Origin: Paracoccaceae bacterium | Lineage (GTDB): Bacteria; Pseudomonadota; Alphaproteobacteria; Rhodobacterales; Rhodobacteraceae | Reading direction: 5' to 3' | Assembly (NCBI GenBank): GCA_018223125.1 | Contig: JAAEZA010000019.1 | Location: 1 to 64,000 of the forward strand | Length of the DNA stretch: 64,000 nucleotides | In this document: positions 17,594-27,184 of the stretch, one piece after another | Numbering within the stretch: the stretch's first letter is position 1 | Layout of the letters: each line of letters starts with the position of its first letter | Notes under the pieces: generated by a model | The model's database searches: none | What the model was told of the DNA's origin: nothing | The model's input: the letters and a program-made list of their open reading frames with translations, nothing else | Program-made: the position numbers and the translations under genes

Positions 17594-19279
17594 TCAGCCG
17601 GATGTTGAGGATTTCAACAACGGTGTAATCCGGCGCACCGCCGCACGGCGGTTTGCTTCCTCTGCGGCTTCGGTCGGGATACGCAGGTTGCTTTCACCAT
17701 ACCCCTGAACCACAAGGTTCTGGGCCGGAACGTTGAAATACTCTGTCAGGGCCAGCGCAACAGATTCAGCGCGGCGGTCCGACAGGGCCAGATTGGAGGT
17801 GGCCGAACCCACAGCATCCGTGTGACCTTCGATCAGGAAGACTTCGGAGGGGTTTTCAGCAATACGCTCCGCAATAGCCGTCCCGACAGTGGCCAGCGCA
17901 CGGGCCTGATCCGCTTCGATGATGGCGGAGCCTGTGTTAAAGGTAATCGCGCTCAGCTCGATCACAGGCATCAGTTCGCGCACCGCACGGATCTGGCGGA
18001 TCTGCTGCAGGGAGAAGGTCCGGTCGACATCCTCACTGCTGTTGGCAGCCAGTGCAGCCCGCAGGTCGGCCTCGCTCATACCTGTGGAGGCATAAGAGAA
18101 TTCTTCCACCTGTGGCAGTTCCGAAATCCGCACCGGCGTTTCGTTGGCTGTGTCGTCAAACAGACGCACTGTTTCGCCGTTTGTCAGATATTGCGTCCGG
18201 CTCAGCACCTGACCATTTGGCGCACGTACGGTAACCACCTGTGTCCCGTCAGCCATCACAATTGTCTGGCGCGACGAACCATCAGAGAAAGTTTCGGTCT
18301 CAACAGTTGAACCCGGCTGGCGCAGCAATGCGTTGTCGTCTTTCAAAACGTAGTAGTCGCCGTCACCACGCTGCACAACAACACGGTCGCCTTCGGTTTC
18401 AACAACTTTGTCGTTGTTGTTCAGAACAGCCGCAAGAATACCAACACCGGCGGCACCGATGAGGAATTTTTCAAGATTGTTCAGACCGTCGTCGTCATTG
18501 GCAACGACCGCTGCTTCGGCGCGTTCCTGATTGCTGGCACGGCGGTTCTTTTTGGTAATCTTCTCGCTACGCTTTTTCACTTTGGCATCCGCTTGGCCGT
18601 CCTGTGTGGCAGCGACTTCCGGAGTGCGGTTGGCCGCCTCTGTGCTGGCTTCTGTATCTTCCTGCACAGCTTCCATCTGGCGGGCTTCGCGGCGCTCTTC
18701 ACGACGTTCTTTACGGCGCTCGGCACGACGTTCTTCACGGCGCTCCTCGCGCTTGGCCTCGCGTTTTGCCTGTTTCTTTTCCTTTTTGGTCATATCGTCG
18801 GTCACGACAGAGCCGTCCGCCTGTGTGGTTGCTTCCACTTCAGCGGCTTGGTTATTCTTGTTCTTCTTACCGTTCTTTTCCAGTTCGGCTTCAAGCTGTT
18901 CAGCGGTCACAGCATTTGACTCGGCCTGAGCCTCAGCTTCTGCTTTAGCCGCTTTCTTCATTTTCTTTTTGTTCTTCTTTACAGCCTCATCTGCTGCGGC
19001 CTGCGCATCAGTTTCGGTCTCGACCTCAACAACCAGTCCGGTCTCCGGATCGACCTCAGCCTCCACCTCGGCCTCTGCTTCAGCCTTGTTTTTGTTTTTC
19101 TTCTTCTTTTTCGCTTCGCGGCCGTTGTCATCCGTTGTATTAGCCTGCGCGATCTTCAGATCGGAAACCACCGACACACTGTTTGCAGTGTCCAGTGTCT
19201 GGGCAGACACAACATGGGGTGCCGCCAGGGCAAAGCTCAGGACCACGGCTGTGGTGCTTTTCAGTTTTTGCATAGTCAT
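17594..19279 (-). CDS. OmpA-domain envelope protein with a highly charged low-complexity region
   Basis: A 561-residue exported protein. A signal peptide ends near VVSAQ (about residues 25-30). Then comes a long low-complexity part: lysine runs, an EAEAEVEAEVD stretch, and an Arg/Glu block built of repeats like KREERREERRAERRKE (about residues 175-205), likely a long charged helix. A hydrophobic segment (FLIGAAGVGILAAVL) follows near the middle. The C-terminal 110 residues are an OmpA-like peptidoglycan-binding domain with FLIEGHTDAVGSATSNLALS and NRRAAVRRI. GGGAG sits before the ATG at 19279. The OmpA domain is certain. The role of the charged segment is unknown; a spacer across the periplasm is one reading. 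It is divergent from a LysR gene. Confidence 0.85.
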   Translation of the reverse strand: MTMQKLKSTTAVVLSFALAAPHVVSAQTLDTANSVSVVSDLKIAQANTTDDNGREAKKKKKNKNKAEAEAEVEAEVDPETGLVVEVETETDAQAAADEAVKKNKKKMKKAAKAEAEAQAESNAVTAEQLEAELEKNGKKNKNNQAAEVEATTQADGSVVTDDMTKKEKKQAKREAKREERREERRAERRKERREERREARQMEAVQEDTEASTEAANRTPEVAATQDGQADAKVKKRSEKITKKNRRASNQERAEAAVVANDDDGLNNLEKFLIGAAGVGILAAVLNNNDKVVETEGDRVVVQRGDGDYYVLKDDNALLRQPGSTVETETFSDGSSRQTIVMADGTQVVTVRAPNGQVLSRTQYLTNGETVRLFDDTANETPVRISELPQVEEFSYASTGMSEADLRAALAANSSEDVDRTFSLQQIRQIRAVRELMPVIELSAITFNTGSAIIEADQARALATVGTAIAERIAENPSEVFLIEGHTDAVGSATSNLALSDRRAESVALALTEYFNVPAQNLVVQGYGESNLRIPTEAAEEANRRAAVRRITPLLKSSTSG

Positions 19280-19546
19280 CACAAACTCCCTTTCGAGTGG
19301 ATATAGCTGCCCAACGCGGCATGCCGACAAAAGGTTCAGGCCAGTGCAAAAAATAGGCAGTTAATCGCCCCAATGCACCTTTTCCGTGTATGCCATCAAT
19401 GAAGATCAATTTTAAATTACAACCGGATCACGCCGAAACGCACCGTATACAAGCCTGATATGCATTTAAACGCCTGACAGGGTTGAGTTTTTTTAATGCA
19501 CCCGTTTCTATGGCGTAAAGAGTCGGAGCCGGAGGCCGCGACAGAC

Positions 19547-20476
19547 ATGCAGAACTACACGCTAAAACAACTCCGCTATGTAGATGCCGCCGGACGGCAT
19601 GGTTCCATTGCTATGGCAGCCGAAGATCTCTCTATCTCACAATCCTCCATTTCGGCTGCAATTGATGCGATGGAACGGGAAGTTGGCTATGACATCTTTG
19701 TGCGCACGCCCGCGAAAGGTGTAAAGCCAACAGCTCTTGGCGGCGAAGTATTGCAAGCGATCCGCCGTTTCCTTGAACAATGCCGCCATTTCGAGGCCGA
19801 AATCCAGTCTATTGACGGACAGACCACCGGTTCTGTGCGGATCGGGTGTTACGCGACCGCCGCGCCGTCTTTTCTGCCGCTGATCCTGAAGAGTTTTTCC
19901 GACAACCATCCGGGTGTGTCTATCATCCTTCTGGAAGGCAGCATGGATGCCGCTGCAAAATTCCTGAGCGAAGGAGACGTGGATCTGGTCTTTTCCTACG
20001 ATCAGACCGTTCTGGAAGGTCAGGGCTTTGTGCCCCTGTTTACCGCACCGCCTTATGCACTGATCCCGCCGGAACATCCCCTTGCCGTACAAAAAGATGT
20101 CAGCTTTGAAGAACTCTGCTCCCTGCCCATGGTGCTTTTGGACCTGCCCCGCACCCGCGCCTATTTTGCCAATATGTTTACGAAACAGGGGCTGACACCG
20201 AATATCGTCCATTCGACCCGTTCTTCGGAAATCGTGCGGGCGCTTGTAGCGGGGGGCTTCGGCTTTTCAATCCTGAACATCCTTCCCCCCGGTTACCGGA
20301 AAAACAGCCAGCCCTTCGCCGTTCTTCCCATCAGGGATGTTGTCGATGAGCCGGTGTTCGGGATCATTACAAGTGAATTGGATAGACGACCCCAGATTGT
20401 AGACGCTTTCATCAAACACTGCACAAGGTTGCGCGAAAGAAGTGTTTTTGATGAAATTGTGGTCAAACGGCGCTGA
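19547..20476 (+). CDS. LysR family transcriptional regulator, likely controls the adjacent ABC transporter
   Basis: A 309-residue LysR-type regulator with the helix-turn-helix at the N-terminus (SIAMAAEDLSISQSSISAAI) and a standard effector-binding domain. I chose the ATG at 19547 because GGAGG lies 11 bases upstream and the protein then starts at the family-typical MQNYTLKQLRYV; a longer start at 19496 adds 17 atypical residues. It is followed after 176 bases by a five-gene Dpp/Opp-type transporter on the same strand, which it probably regulates. The 176-base gap holds a loose TTTG-N10-CAAA symmetry near 20504-20521 that could be a LysR site. Confidence 0.87.
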   Translation: MQNYTLKQLRYVDAAGRHGSIAMAAEDLSISQSSISAAIDAMEREVGYDIFVRTPAKGVKPTALGGEVLQAIRRFLEQCRHFEAEIQSIDGQTTGSVRIGCYATAAPSFLPLILKSFSDNHPGVSIILLEGSMDAAAKFLSEGDVDLVFSYDQTVLEGQGFVPLFTAPPYALIPPEHPLAVQKDVSFEELCSLPMVLLDLPRTRAYFANMFTKQGLTPNIVHSTRSSEIVRALVAGGFGFSILNILPPGYRKNSQPFAVLPIRDVVDEPVFGIITSELDRRPQIVDAFIKHCTRLRERSVFDEIVVKRR

Positions 20477-20652
20477 CCACAGACTGCACAGCCTTGCAGC
20501 GCCCTTTGTAACATATTGCAAACAAACAAGTAAAATCCATTCCTCAGGAAAATAGAGGAAAGACCCTCTAATATAATGGTTTTGGGGTGAATCGGGCTGG
20601 GTTAGGCTTTTGTCATAACAATTAAGAATCAACCAACCGGAGGTATTCCCCT

Positions 20653-22227
20653 GTGAGAACATTATTCAAAGGACTTATGACGGCGACGGCACTGGCATCC
20701 ATGATGGCCACCAGCGCAATTGCCGAGGAACCAAAGCAAGGCGGTACACTGGTGACTGTGCTTGGTACCAACGTCCGCAACCTGAACTCTGCCGTACAAT
20801 CCGGCATTGTAACCGGCTTTCCGGGGGCGCAACTGTTTGCCTCACCGCTGCGCTATGATGAAGACTGGACACCGCAACCCTATCTTGCTGAAAGCTGGGA
20901 AGTGTCCGAAGACGGCCTGAAAGTTACTCTCAACCTTGTGAAAAACGCCAAATTCCACGACGGAACACCGCTGACGTCCAAGGACGTGGCGTTTTCGGTG
21001 GATGTGATCAAGGCAAACCACCCGTTCAAAGCCATGTTCGCACCGGTTACATCAGTTGATACGCCGGATGACCACACAGTTGTATTGAACCTTGAAAAGC
21101 CGCACCCCGCCCTTATGCTGGCCATGTCCGGCCAGTTGATGTCCATCATCCCGCAGCACATTTACGGTGATGTTCCGGTTGACGAAGTAAAGACACATCC
21201 GCGCAACAACGAAAATGTGGTCGGGTCCGGCCCCTTCAAACTGGCGGAGTTTGTGAACGGTCAACACGTCATTCTGGAACGGTTTGACGACTTTTTTATC
21301 GAAGGACGTCCCTATCTGGATAAAGTTGTGATGCGGATCATTCCCGATCCTGCCGCGCGCGCCATTGCCTATGAAAACGGCGAGATCCACATGGGCGCAT
21401 TCGAGCTGCTTCCCCGCATCGTAAACCGCCTGAAGAAAGTGGATAATCTGACTGTGACGCCGGAAGGTTACGGCGCGGTCGGTCCGCTTGACTGGCTGGC
21501 AATGAACACCCAGCGCGGCCCGCTGAAAGACGTGCGCGTGCGCAAGGCGATCGCTTATGCGGTGGACAAGAACTTCATCCTGAAGGCATTGATGCAAGGC
21601 ACAGCGGTTGAATCCAGAACAGGCATTCACCCAGACAGCCCGTTTTACAAGGCAGATGTTGAAGCTTACGAGGTTGATCTCGATAAAGCCAACGCCCTGC
21701 TGGACGAGGCCGGTTACCCGATGGAAGGCGGCAGCCGCTTCAGCCTGACGATTGATTTCGGCTGGGCCGATGTGAAACCGCAGACCGAATATGTGAAAGC
21801 CGCATTGAAAAAGGTCGGGATCGACGTAGAAGTACGCGCCAGTGCGGATTTCCCGACATGGGCAAAGCGCATGGGCGAAATGGACTTTGATATGTCATGG
21901 GATTCCGTGTTCAACTGGGGCGATCCGGTGATTGGTGTTCAACGGACCTATATTTCCTCAAACATCGGCAAGGGCGTGTGGTCCAACACGCAAGGCTATT
22001 CCAACGCGCGTGTGGACGAACTGCTGGAAATGGCTGCGGTGGAAACGGATTCCGACAAGCGCAAGGCGCTTTATGACGAATTCCAGACCATTATCGCGGA
22101 TGAACTGCCGGTCTATCACATCAACGCGCTGCCGTATCACACGGTATATAATGACAAGGTGGGCAATCCGCCTTTGGGAATCTGGGGCACTTCTACCCCG
22201 ATCGATATGACGTACCTGAAAGACTAG
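20653..22227 (+). CDS. Dpp/Opp-type ABC transporter substrate-binding protein
   Basis: A 524-residue family 5 solute-binding protein that captures a peptide-like or other substrate in the periplasm. A signal peptide ends near AIAEE (about residue 25). The mature start KQGGTLVTVLG and later YLAESWEVSEDGLKVTLNL and VGSGPFKLAEF are family hallmarks. Translation starts at GTG with GGAGG nine bases upstream. It is the first gene of a complete operon: binding protein, two permeases, two ATPases. The actual ligand cannot be read; peptides, opines or sugars are all handled by this family. Confidence 0.9.
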   Translation: MRTLFKGLMTATALASMMATSAIAEEPKQGGTLVTVLGTNVRNLNSAVQSGIVTGFPGAQLFASPLRYDEDWTPQPYLAESWEVSEDGLKVTLNLVKNAKFHDGTPLTSKDVAFSVDVIKANHPFKAMFAPVTSVDTPDDHTVVLNLEKPHPALMLAMSGQLMSIIPQHIYGDVPVDEVKTHPRNNENVVGSGPFKLAEFVNGQHVILERFDDFFIEGRPYLDKVVMRIIPDPAARAIAYENGEIHMGAFELLPRIVNRLKKVDNLTVTPEGYGAVGPLDWLAMNTQRGPLKDVRVRKAIAYAVDKNFILKALMQGTAVESRTGIHPDSPFYKADVEAYEVDLDKANALLDEAGYPMEGGSRFSLTIDFGWADVKPQTEYVKAALKKVGIDVEVRASADFPTWAKRMGEMDFDMSWDSVFNWGDPVIGVQRTYISSNIGKGVWSNTQGYSNARVDELLEMAAVETDSDKRKALYDEFQTIIADELPVYHINALPYHTVYNDKVGNPPLGIWGTSTPIDMTYLKD

Positions 22228-22236
22228 TCATCCAGT

Positions 22237-22260
22237 GCGGCGGGCCGTCCGGCCTGCCGC
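22237..22260 (+). other. hairpin between binding-protein and permease genes
   Basis: GCGGCGGGCC pairs with GGCCTGCCGC around the loop GTCC, with one G-T pair. No T-run follows. Such stems often stabilise the upstream message so that the binding protein is made in excess over the membrane parts. Confidence 0.6.
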
Positions 22261-22291
22261 TTCCCCCACTCTATTCAGAAGAAGAACGCTC

Positions 22292-23269
22292 GTGGCTTTC
22301 CTCCAGAAATTCCTTATCCGCACGCTCTATGCTGTGATCCTGCTTGCAGCGGTGCTGGTTCTCAACTTTTCAATGATGCACCTTGCCCCCGGTGATGTCG
22401 CTGACACGATCAGCCAGTCCATGGGCGGCGCCGATGAAGAGGTGCTGGCACAGATCCGCGCCGATTACGGTCTTGACCAGCCCTTTCTAGTCCAGTTGGG
22501 CCGGTACATGGGCAATGTGCTGCAATTCAATCTGGGCTATTCCTTCTTTTACAATGCCCCTGTGACCGAACTGATCCTGGACCGGCTGCCCGCCACCCTG
22601 CTGCTGGTGTTTACCGCACAGCTTCTCGCGCTCGGGATTGGTGTTGTGCTTGGCGTGATTTCCGCACGGCGGCCCAACGGGATTGCCAGCCATTTCGTCA
22701 CCATGCTGGCGCTGTTCGGCTATTCCGCGCCGGTGTTCTGGACTGGCATCCTTTTGCTGATCGCCTTTTCTCTTAAAATTCAGTGGTTCCCTGTTGCCGG
22801 TATGCGCGACGTGACGATTGAAGGCGGCTTTTTCACCCATGCCCTTGATGTGGCGAGACATCTTGTCCTGCCGGTGATTACGCTTGGCTCCCTGTTTCTG
22901 GCGCTTTATTCGCGGCTTGCCCGTGCCACCATGATGGAGGTTCTGGGGTCCGATTACGTGCGCACCGCCAAGGCCAAGGGGCTTACCGAACGGGAAGTGG
23001 TCTATAAACACGCGCTGAAAAACTCTCTCTCGCCGGTAATTACACTGGCTGGCTTGCAGTTCTCCGCCGTAATTTCCGGCGCGGTGCTGGTAGAGGCCGT
23101 GTTCTCGTGGCCCGGCCTTGGCACCCTTGCCTTTCAATCCATTATCGCGCGGGACACGCCGACCATCCTTGGCATTCTGTTCTTTTCGGCCCTTGTAGTG
23201 ATCGCAGGCAACCTGCTGACCGATCTGGCCCTGCGCCTTGTAGACCCCCGTGTAGGAGGCAAACGATGA
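22292..23269 (+). CDS. ABC transporter permease, DppB-like
   Basis: A 325-residue inner-membrane permease of the DppB/OppB type, with a short N-terminal helix, a periplasmic loop and five further hydrophobic spans. The cytoplasmic coupling motif is visible (DYVRTAKAKGLTEREVVYKHALKNSL, in two parts). I chose the GTG at 22292, behind an AGAAGAAG stretch, because the N-terminus then begins at the usual FLIRTLYAVILL helix. Its stop overlaps the next start as ATGA, showing translational coupling. Confidence 0.9.
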   Translation: MAFLQKFLIRTLYAVILLAAVLVLNFSMMHLAPGDVADTISQSMGGADEEVLAQIRADYGLDQPFLVQLGRYMGNVLQFNLGYSFFYNAPVTELILDRLPATLLLVFTAQLLALGIGVVLGVISARRPNGIASHFVTMLALFGYSAPVFWTGILLLIAFSLKIQWFPVAGMRDVTIEGGFFTHALDVARHLVLPVITLGSLFLALYSRLARATMMEVLGSDYVRTAKAKGLTEREVVYKHALKNSLSPVITLAGLQFSAVISGAVLVEAVFSWPGLGTLAFQSIIARDTPTILGILFFSALVVIAGNLLTDLALRLVDPRVGGKR

Positions 23270-24150
23270 CCGATGCACCCCTTATTCCAAAGGAAGAAAT
23301 TCCAGAGGCCCGCCATCCCTTCGCCGAGGCGTGGGAAATGTTCCGCCGCAATCACGCTGCCATGGTCGCGCTGGTTGTTCTGGTGCTGATTATTCTGGCC
23401 GCCATCATCGGCCCCTATCTTTATCCTGTTGATCCTTTCGATATGGTCTGGGCCCCGTTTTCACCGCCCGGAGCAGACGGTTTCCTGCTGGGCACGGATT
23501 ATCTGGGCCGCGACCTGCTGGCCGCGCTGATCCACGGCGCGCGGGTGTCCATTGTCATCGGTCTGGCCGCAGCGGTTGTGTCCGTTGTTATCGGCGTCAC
23601 CGTCGGGGCGCTGGCAGGGTTTTACCGCGGCTGGGTTGAAGAACTGTTAATGCGGATTACCGAATTCTTTCAGGTTCTGCCCACACTGCTGTTTTCCATG
23701 GTGATTGTCGCCCTCTTCGGGGCCTCTCTGCCCATGATTACCTTCGCCATCGGCATCGTCAGCTGGACCGCTGTGGCGCGGATCACCCGATCCGAGTTCC
23801 TGCGTATCCGCGAGTTGGAATATGTCACCGCATCCCGCGCCTCGGGTGCCAAGAACGGCAAGCTGATGTTCCGCGTCATCCTGCCCAACGCCCTGCCCCC
23901 GATCATCGTACAAGCTGCCCTGATGGTCGGCTCTGCGATCCTGTTTGAGGCAGGTCTGTCCTTTCTCGGGCTGACCGACCCGAATGTCGTGTCATGGGGG
24001 CAGGTTATCGGCTCCAACCGGCAGTATATTCTGGATGCCTCTTTCACTGTTACAATTCCCGGCCTCGCTATTTTCATCACCGTGCTGTGCATTTCGCTGG
24101 TGGGTGACGGATTGAACGATGCGCTGAACCCAAAACTAAGGCAGCGCTAA
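23266..24150 (+). CDS. ABC transporter permease, DppC-like
   Basis: A 294-residue DppC/OppC-type permease that pairs with the preceding permease. The N-terminal region EMFRRNHAAMVALVVLVLII leads into the first helix, and LLGTDYLGRDLLAALIHGARVS is the conserved second block. The coupling motif reads YVTASRASGAKNGKLMFRVI. AGGAGG precedes the ATG at 23266, which overlaps the previous stop. The end overlaps the ATPase start by one base (TAATG). Confidence 0.92.
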   Translation: MTDAPLIPKEEIPEARHPFAEAWEMFRRNHAAMVALVVLVLIILAAIIGPYLYPVDPFDMVWAPFSPPGADGFLLGTDYLGRDLLAALIHGARVSIVIGLAAAVVSVVIGVTVGALAGFYRGWVEELLMRITEFFQVLPTLLFSMVIVALFGASLPMITFAIGIVSWTAVARITRSEFLRIRELEYVTASRASGAKNGKLMFRVILPNALPPIIVQAALMVGSAILFEAGLSFLGLTDPNVVSWGQVIGSNRQYILDASFTVTIPGLAIFITVLCISLVGDGLNDALNPKLRQR

Positions 24151-25136
24151 TGGAACCGCTACTCAAAGTCGAAAACCTTCGCATCGAACTGACCACCCGC
24201 ACGGGCGTCGCCCCTGTGATTGACAACCTGTCGTTTGAACTCGCCGCTGGTGAAAGCATCAGCTTCGTCGGGGAAAGCGGCTGCGGCAAATCCATGACCG
24301 CGCTTGGCATTATGGGCTTGCTTCCGGAAAAAGTGGGGCGGATCGCCTCCGGTTCGATCAAATTCAACGGGGAAGAACTGACCACGGCCTCGCCCAAACG
24401 GTTGCGGGATATCCGGGGCAATGACATCTCGATGATCTTTCAGGAGCCGATGACCTCGCTCAATCCGGTGTATACCGTGGGGGAACAGATCGCCGAAGTG
24501 ATCCGCGCCCATCAGGGATTGTCCAGAAAAGCCGCGTGGAATCAGGCGATTGAATTGCTAGACGCTGTGCGCATTCCCAACGCCAAAGGGCGGGTTTCGG
24601 ATTATCCCTTCCAGATGTCCGGCGGCCAGCGCCAGCGGGTGATGATCGCCATCGCGCTGGCCTGCGAGCCGAAAATCCTGATCGCGGATGAACCGACCAC
24701 AGCGCTGGATGTGACGGTACAGGCGCAGATTTTCGACCTGCTGAATGATATGAAACGCCAGACCGGCGCATCCATCATCATGATCACCCACGATATGGGG
24801 GCCGTGGCCGAAATGGCAGAGCGCATGATCGTGATGTATGCGGGGCGCAAGGCAGAGGAAGGCCCGGTAGAACAGACAATCGACCATCCGCGCCATCCTT
24901 ATACACGCGGTCTGATTTCCTGTGTGCCCCACATCATGTCCACCATTTCCCAGGAACGTCACGCCCTGACAGAAGTACCCGGCATTGTCCCGAGCCTGTC
25001 GGATTTCGGCCAGAACCGCTGTCTGTTTGCATCCCGTTGCAACATGGTGACGCAACACTGTCTGGAAGAAAGACCGCCCGAGAAGCCCTTTGCAAACGGA
25101 CAGAAAGCGGCCTGCTGGTTCGCAGAGGAGGTATGA
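24150..25136 (+). CDS. ABC transporter ATP-binding protein, DppD-like
   Basis: A 328-residue ATPase of the DppD/OppD type that drives the transporter. The Walker A motif is GESGCGKS, the signature [12 protein letters not shown] and the Walker B region [12 protein letters not shown]. The C-terminal oligopeptide-type extension carries cysteines ([17 protein letters not shown]) that in this family can bind an iron-sulfur cluster. It overlaps the next start as ATGA. Confidence 0.92.
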   Translation: MEPLLKVENLRIELTTRTGVAPVIDNLSFELAAGESISFVGESGCGKSMTALGIMGLLPEKVGRIASGSIKFNGEELTTASPKRLRDIRGNDISMIFQEPMTSLNPVYTVGEQIAEVIRAHQGLSRKAAWNQAIELLDAVRIPNAKGRVSDYPFQMSGGQRQRVMIAIALACEPKILIADEPTTALDVTVQAQIFDLLNDMKRQTGASIIMITHDMGAVAEMAERMIVMYAGRKAEEGPVEQTIDHPRHPYTRGLISCVPHIMSTISQERHALTEVPGIVPSLSDFGQNRCLFASRCNMVTQHCLEERPPEKPFANGQKAACWFAEEV

Positions 25137-25138
25137 GC

Positions 25139-26137
25139 ATGAGCAACGAAACACTGGTAACTGTCGAAAACCTTGGCGTGCGCTTTGCGGTAAAGCGGGG
25201 CGGCGGCTGGGGAAAAGCCTCTTATCTTTATGCTGTGGATGATGTCAGCTTTGAAATCAGACGGGGTGAAACCCTTGCTATCGTGGGGGAAAGCGGGTCG
25301 GGCAAGACCACGACTGCGCTGGCGGTGGCCCGATTGGTAGAGGCCTATCAGGGCAAGGTGGATCTGGACGGAACCGATTTTCTGTCCCTCGACCCCGAAG
25401 AACTGCGGCTGGCGCGGGCAAAGATGCAGTTCATCTTTCAGGATCCCTACTCCAGCCTCAACCCGCGTCTGCGGGCCGAACAGATCGTGCGCGAGCCGCT
25501 CGACAGTTTGGGCACTATGGATGAGGCGGAAAAGAAAGAGATCGTGGACCGTCTGTTCGCCGAAGTGGGCCTGCGCCCGGAGCAGCAGCGCCTGTTCCCC
25601 CACCAGTTTTCCGGCGGTCAGCGTCAGCGTATCGGCATCGCCCGCGCGCTGGCCACCCAACCGGACCTGATTATCTGCGATGAAGCGGTTTCCGCACTGG
25701 ACGTGGCGGTGCAGGCGCAGATTCTGAACCTGCTGCGCAAGTTGCAGGCGGATCTGAACCTGACCTATCTGTTTATTTCCCATGATCTGGGCGTGGTGCA
25801 GCACATGTGTGACAGCATCGCGGTGATGTATATGGGCCGCGTGGTGGAACATGGCAGCCGGATGGACCTGTTTAACAATCCGCTACACCCCTACACATCC
25901 GCCCTGCTGTCTGCGGTTCCAAGCGTGGATAAAGCGCGGCGCGAGGCGACCAAACGCATCCTTATTCCAGGCGACCCACCTGATCCGGTGAACCTGCCGG
26001 CGGGCTGCCGGTTTGCGAACCGTTGTCCGGTGGCAACCGATATTTGCCGCCAGCAGGATCCGGCCCTGCGGGATGTGAAAGGCGGCCACAAGGTTGCCTG
26101 CCATCTGGTAGGGGAAGACGCGGTGTCGCCGCTTTGA
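25139..26137 (+). CDS. ABC transporter ATP-binding protein, DppF-like
   Basis: A 332-residue DppF/OppF-type ATPase, the second motor subunit. The Walker A motif is GESGSGKTTT, the signature FSGGQRQRIGIA and the Walker B region LIICDEAVSALD. The family's C-terminal cysteine region (RFANRCPVATDICRQ) is present. The ATG at 25139 is better spaced from GGAGG than the ATG two codons earlier, which overlaps the previous stop. It closes the five-gene operon; 278 bases without a gene follow. Confidence 0.92.
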   Translation: MSNETLVTVENLGVRFAVKRGGGWGKASYLYAVDDVSFEIRRGETLAIVGESGSGKTTTALAVARLVEAYQGKVDLDGTDFLSLDPEELRLARAKMQFIFQDPYSSLNPRLRAEQIVREPLDSLGTMDEAEKKEIVDRLFAEVGLRPEQQRLFPHQFSGGQRQRIGIARALATQPDLIICDEAVSALDVAVQAQILNLLRKLQADLNLTYLFISHDLGVVQHMCDSIAVMYMGRVVEHGSRMDLFNNPLHPYTSALLSAVPSVDKARREATKRILIPGDPPDPVNLPAGCRFANRCPVATDICRQQDPALRDVKGGHKVACHLVGEDAVSPL

Positions 26138-26241
26138 TCCGATCCGGCCAGCCTGTAACGGGTTGGCCGCTTTCATTTCAAGGTAAGGCCGGAAGGGATT
26201 TGCCCCACGACCCGCCGCCAAACAGTTAACAGAACATTAAT

Positions 26242-26297
26242 CATGAAGCTTCTTATATGAAGCTTCTTATATGAAGCTTCATATATGACGCTTCATA
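26242..26297. repeat. four tandem 14-base palindromic units
   Basis: Four consecutive 14-base units are present: CATGAAGCTTCTTA, TATGAAGCTTCTTA, TATGAAGCTTCATA and TATGACGCTTCATA. The third is a perfect palindrome and the others differ by one or two bases. The block is AT-rich and lies between the ends of the convergent DppF and gapR genes. It could be a protein-binding array or simply a slippage-prone repeat. Confidence 0.85.
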
Positions 26298-26362
26298 TTT
26301 GCAGGGTCTTAACGCCTCCGGATTGCTGTTCACACCTTTTGGCACTACGTGATCCCGGACGC

Positions 26363-26388
26363 AAAAAAGGCGGCCGAAGCCGCCCTTT
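26363..26388 (-). terminator. intrinsic terminator after gapR
   Basis: GGCGGC and GCCGCC pair around CGAA. On the - strand six T follow, ending gapR. The A-run and CTTTT on the other side mean it may also work on the + strand for the transporter operon. Confidence 0.85.
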
Positions 26389-26415
26389 TCGAAACATACC
26401 AGAAGGTATTAGCCC

Positions 26416-26709
26416 TTACATCCCAAGAGCTTCCTTATAAATCTCCAGCACGGCTTCCTCTTCGGAGATCTCGGCCGGATCCTTCTTGCGCAACGCCACA
26501 ATCTTGCGCAGCACCTTGGTGTCATAGCCACGGGATTTCGCCTCGGCCATCACCTCTTTTTGCTGTTCTGCAAGGTCTTTCTTTTCGGCTTCCAACCGCT
26601 CGAACCGCTCTACAAAGGCCCGCAATTCACCAGCGGCCACACGGTAAGACCCCTCGCCCGGTGCAGAGTTCTGGCCAAACCCCTGTGTGTCATCCAAAAC
26701 ATCTTCCAT
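26416..26709 (-). CDS. gapR: GapR/DUF2312 family DNA-binding protein
   Basis: A 97-residue protein of the DUF2312 family, to which the alphaproteobacterial nucleoid protein GapR belongs. GapR clamps overtwisted AT-rich DNA and aids topoisomerases ahead of replication. The family pattern is clear: an acidic start, LRAFVERFERLEAEKKDLAE forming the coiled helix, then VMAEAKSRGYDTKVLRKIV and RKKDPAE. It stands alone with its own terminator. The tandem palindromic AT-rich block about 120 bases beyond its stop is the sort of DNA such proteins favour, but a link is speculative. Confidence 0.88.
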   Translation of the reverse strand: MEDVLDDTQGFGQNSAPGEGSYRVAAGELRAFVERFERLEAEKKDLAEQQKEVMAEAKSRGYDTKVLRKIVALRKKDPAEISEEEAVLEIYKEALGM

Positions 26710-26955
26710 TGGGTGCTCCTGTCGCTAATAGATTCTCAGGATCTTTGCCTAACGCCCAGTCCCGCGCCCGACAAGCCCCGTTGCGCCATTCCCTGCGGAC
26801 GGGCGCCGATTGTAAACCACAGGGCAACACCATCGCTCCGGCCCTGCACCGGAATGACCCGATAAAGCACCAGAGCCGTTCCTTATTCGCAAATTACGCT
26901 TTGGACAAACATCGACCAGTATGATACCGCCGCCAAAACCATTATGGAGTATGAT

Positions 26956-27168
26956 ATGGGCTGGCTGGTTTACCCTGGTATTTTTGTGACGCTACTCGGG
27001 CTGGGCGGTCTGCTTTATTGTATCTGGAAAGCCAACGGCCTGCGTAATTCCAGCCTTGAAGGCGAAGACATGACCGCGCAACTCCAGCGTCTTATCCCGA
27101 TCAATCTGGCTTCTGTCAGTGTTGCGGGTATCGGTCTGGCACTGGTGGTCGTTGGCAAACTGCTCTGA
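26956..27168 (+). CDS. small two-helix membrane protein of unknown function
   Basis: A 70-residue protein with two hydrophobic segments: VYPGIFVTLLGLGGLLYCIW at the N-terminus and LASVSVAGIGLALVVVGKLL at the C-terminus. A short polar loop with GEDMTAQLQRL lies between them. The ATG at 26956 has GGAG six bases upstream, better than the ATG four codons earlier. I do not recognise the family. Its stop is 17 bases from the convergent protease stop. It is probably a real gene because of the ribosome site and clean helix-loop-helix pattern. Confidence 0.6.
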   Translation: MGWLVYPGIFVTLLGLGGLLYCIWKANGLRNSSLEGEDMTAQLQRLIPINLASVSVAGIGLALVVVGKLL

Positions 27169-27184
27169 GTCCGCGCGGGCAAAG

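Noticed and set aside
26242-26297. CRISPR array
   Set aside because: The 14-base units are directly tandem with no spacers and no cas genes are nearby.
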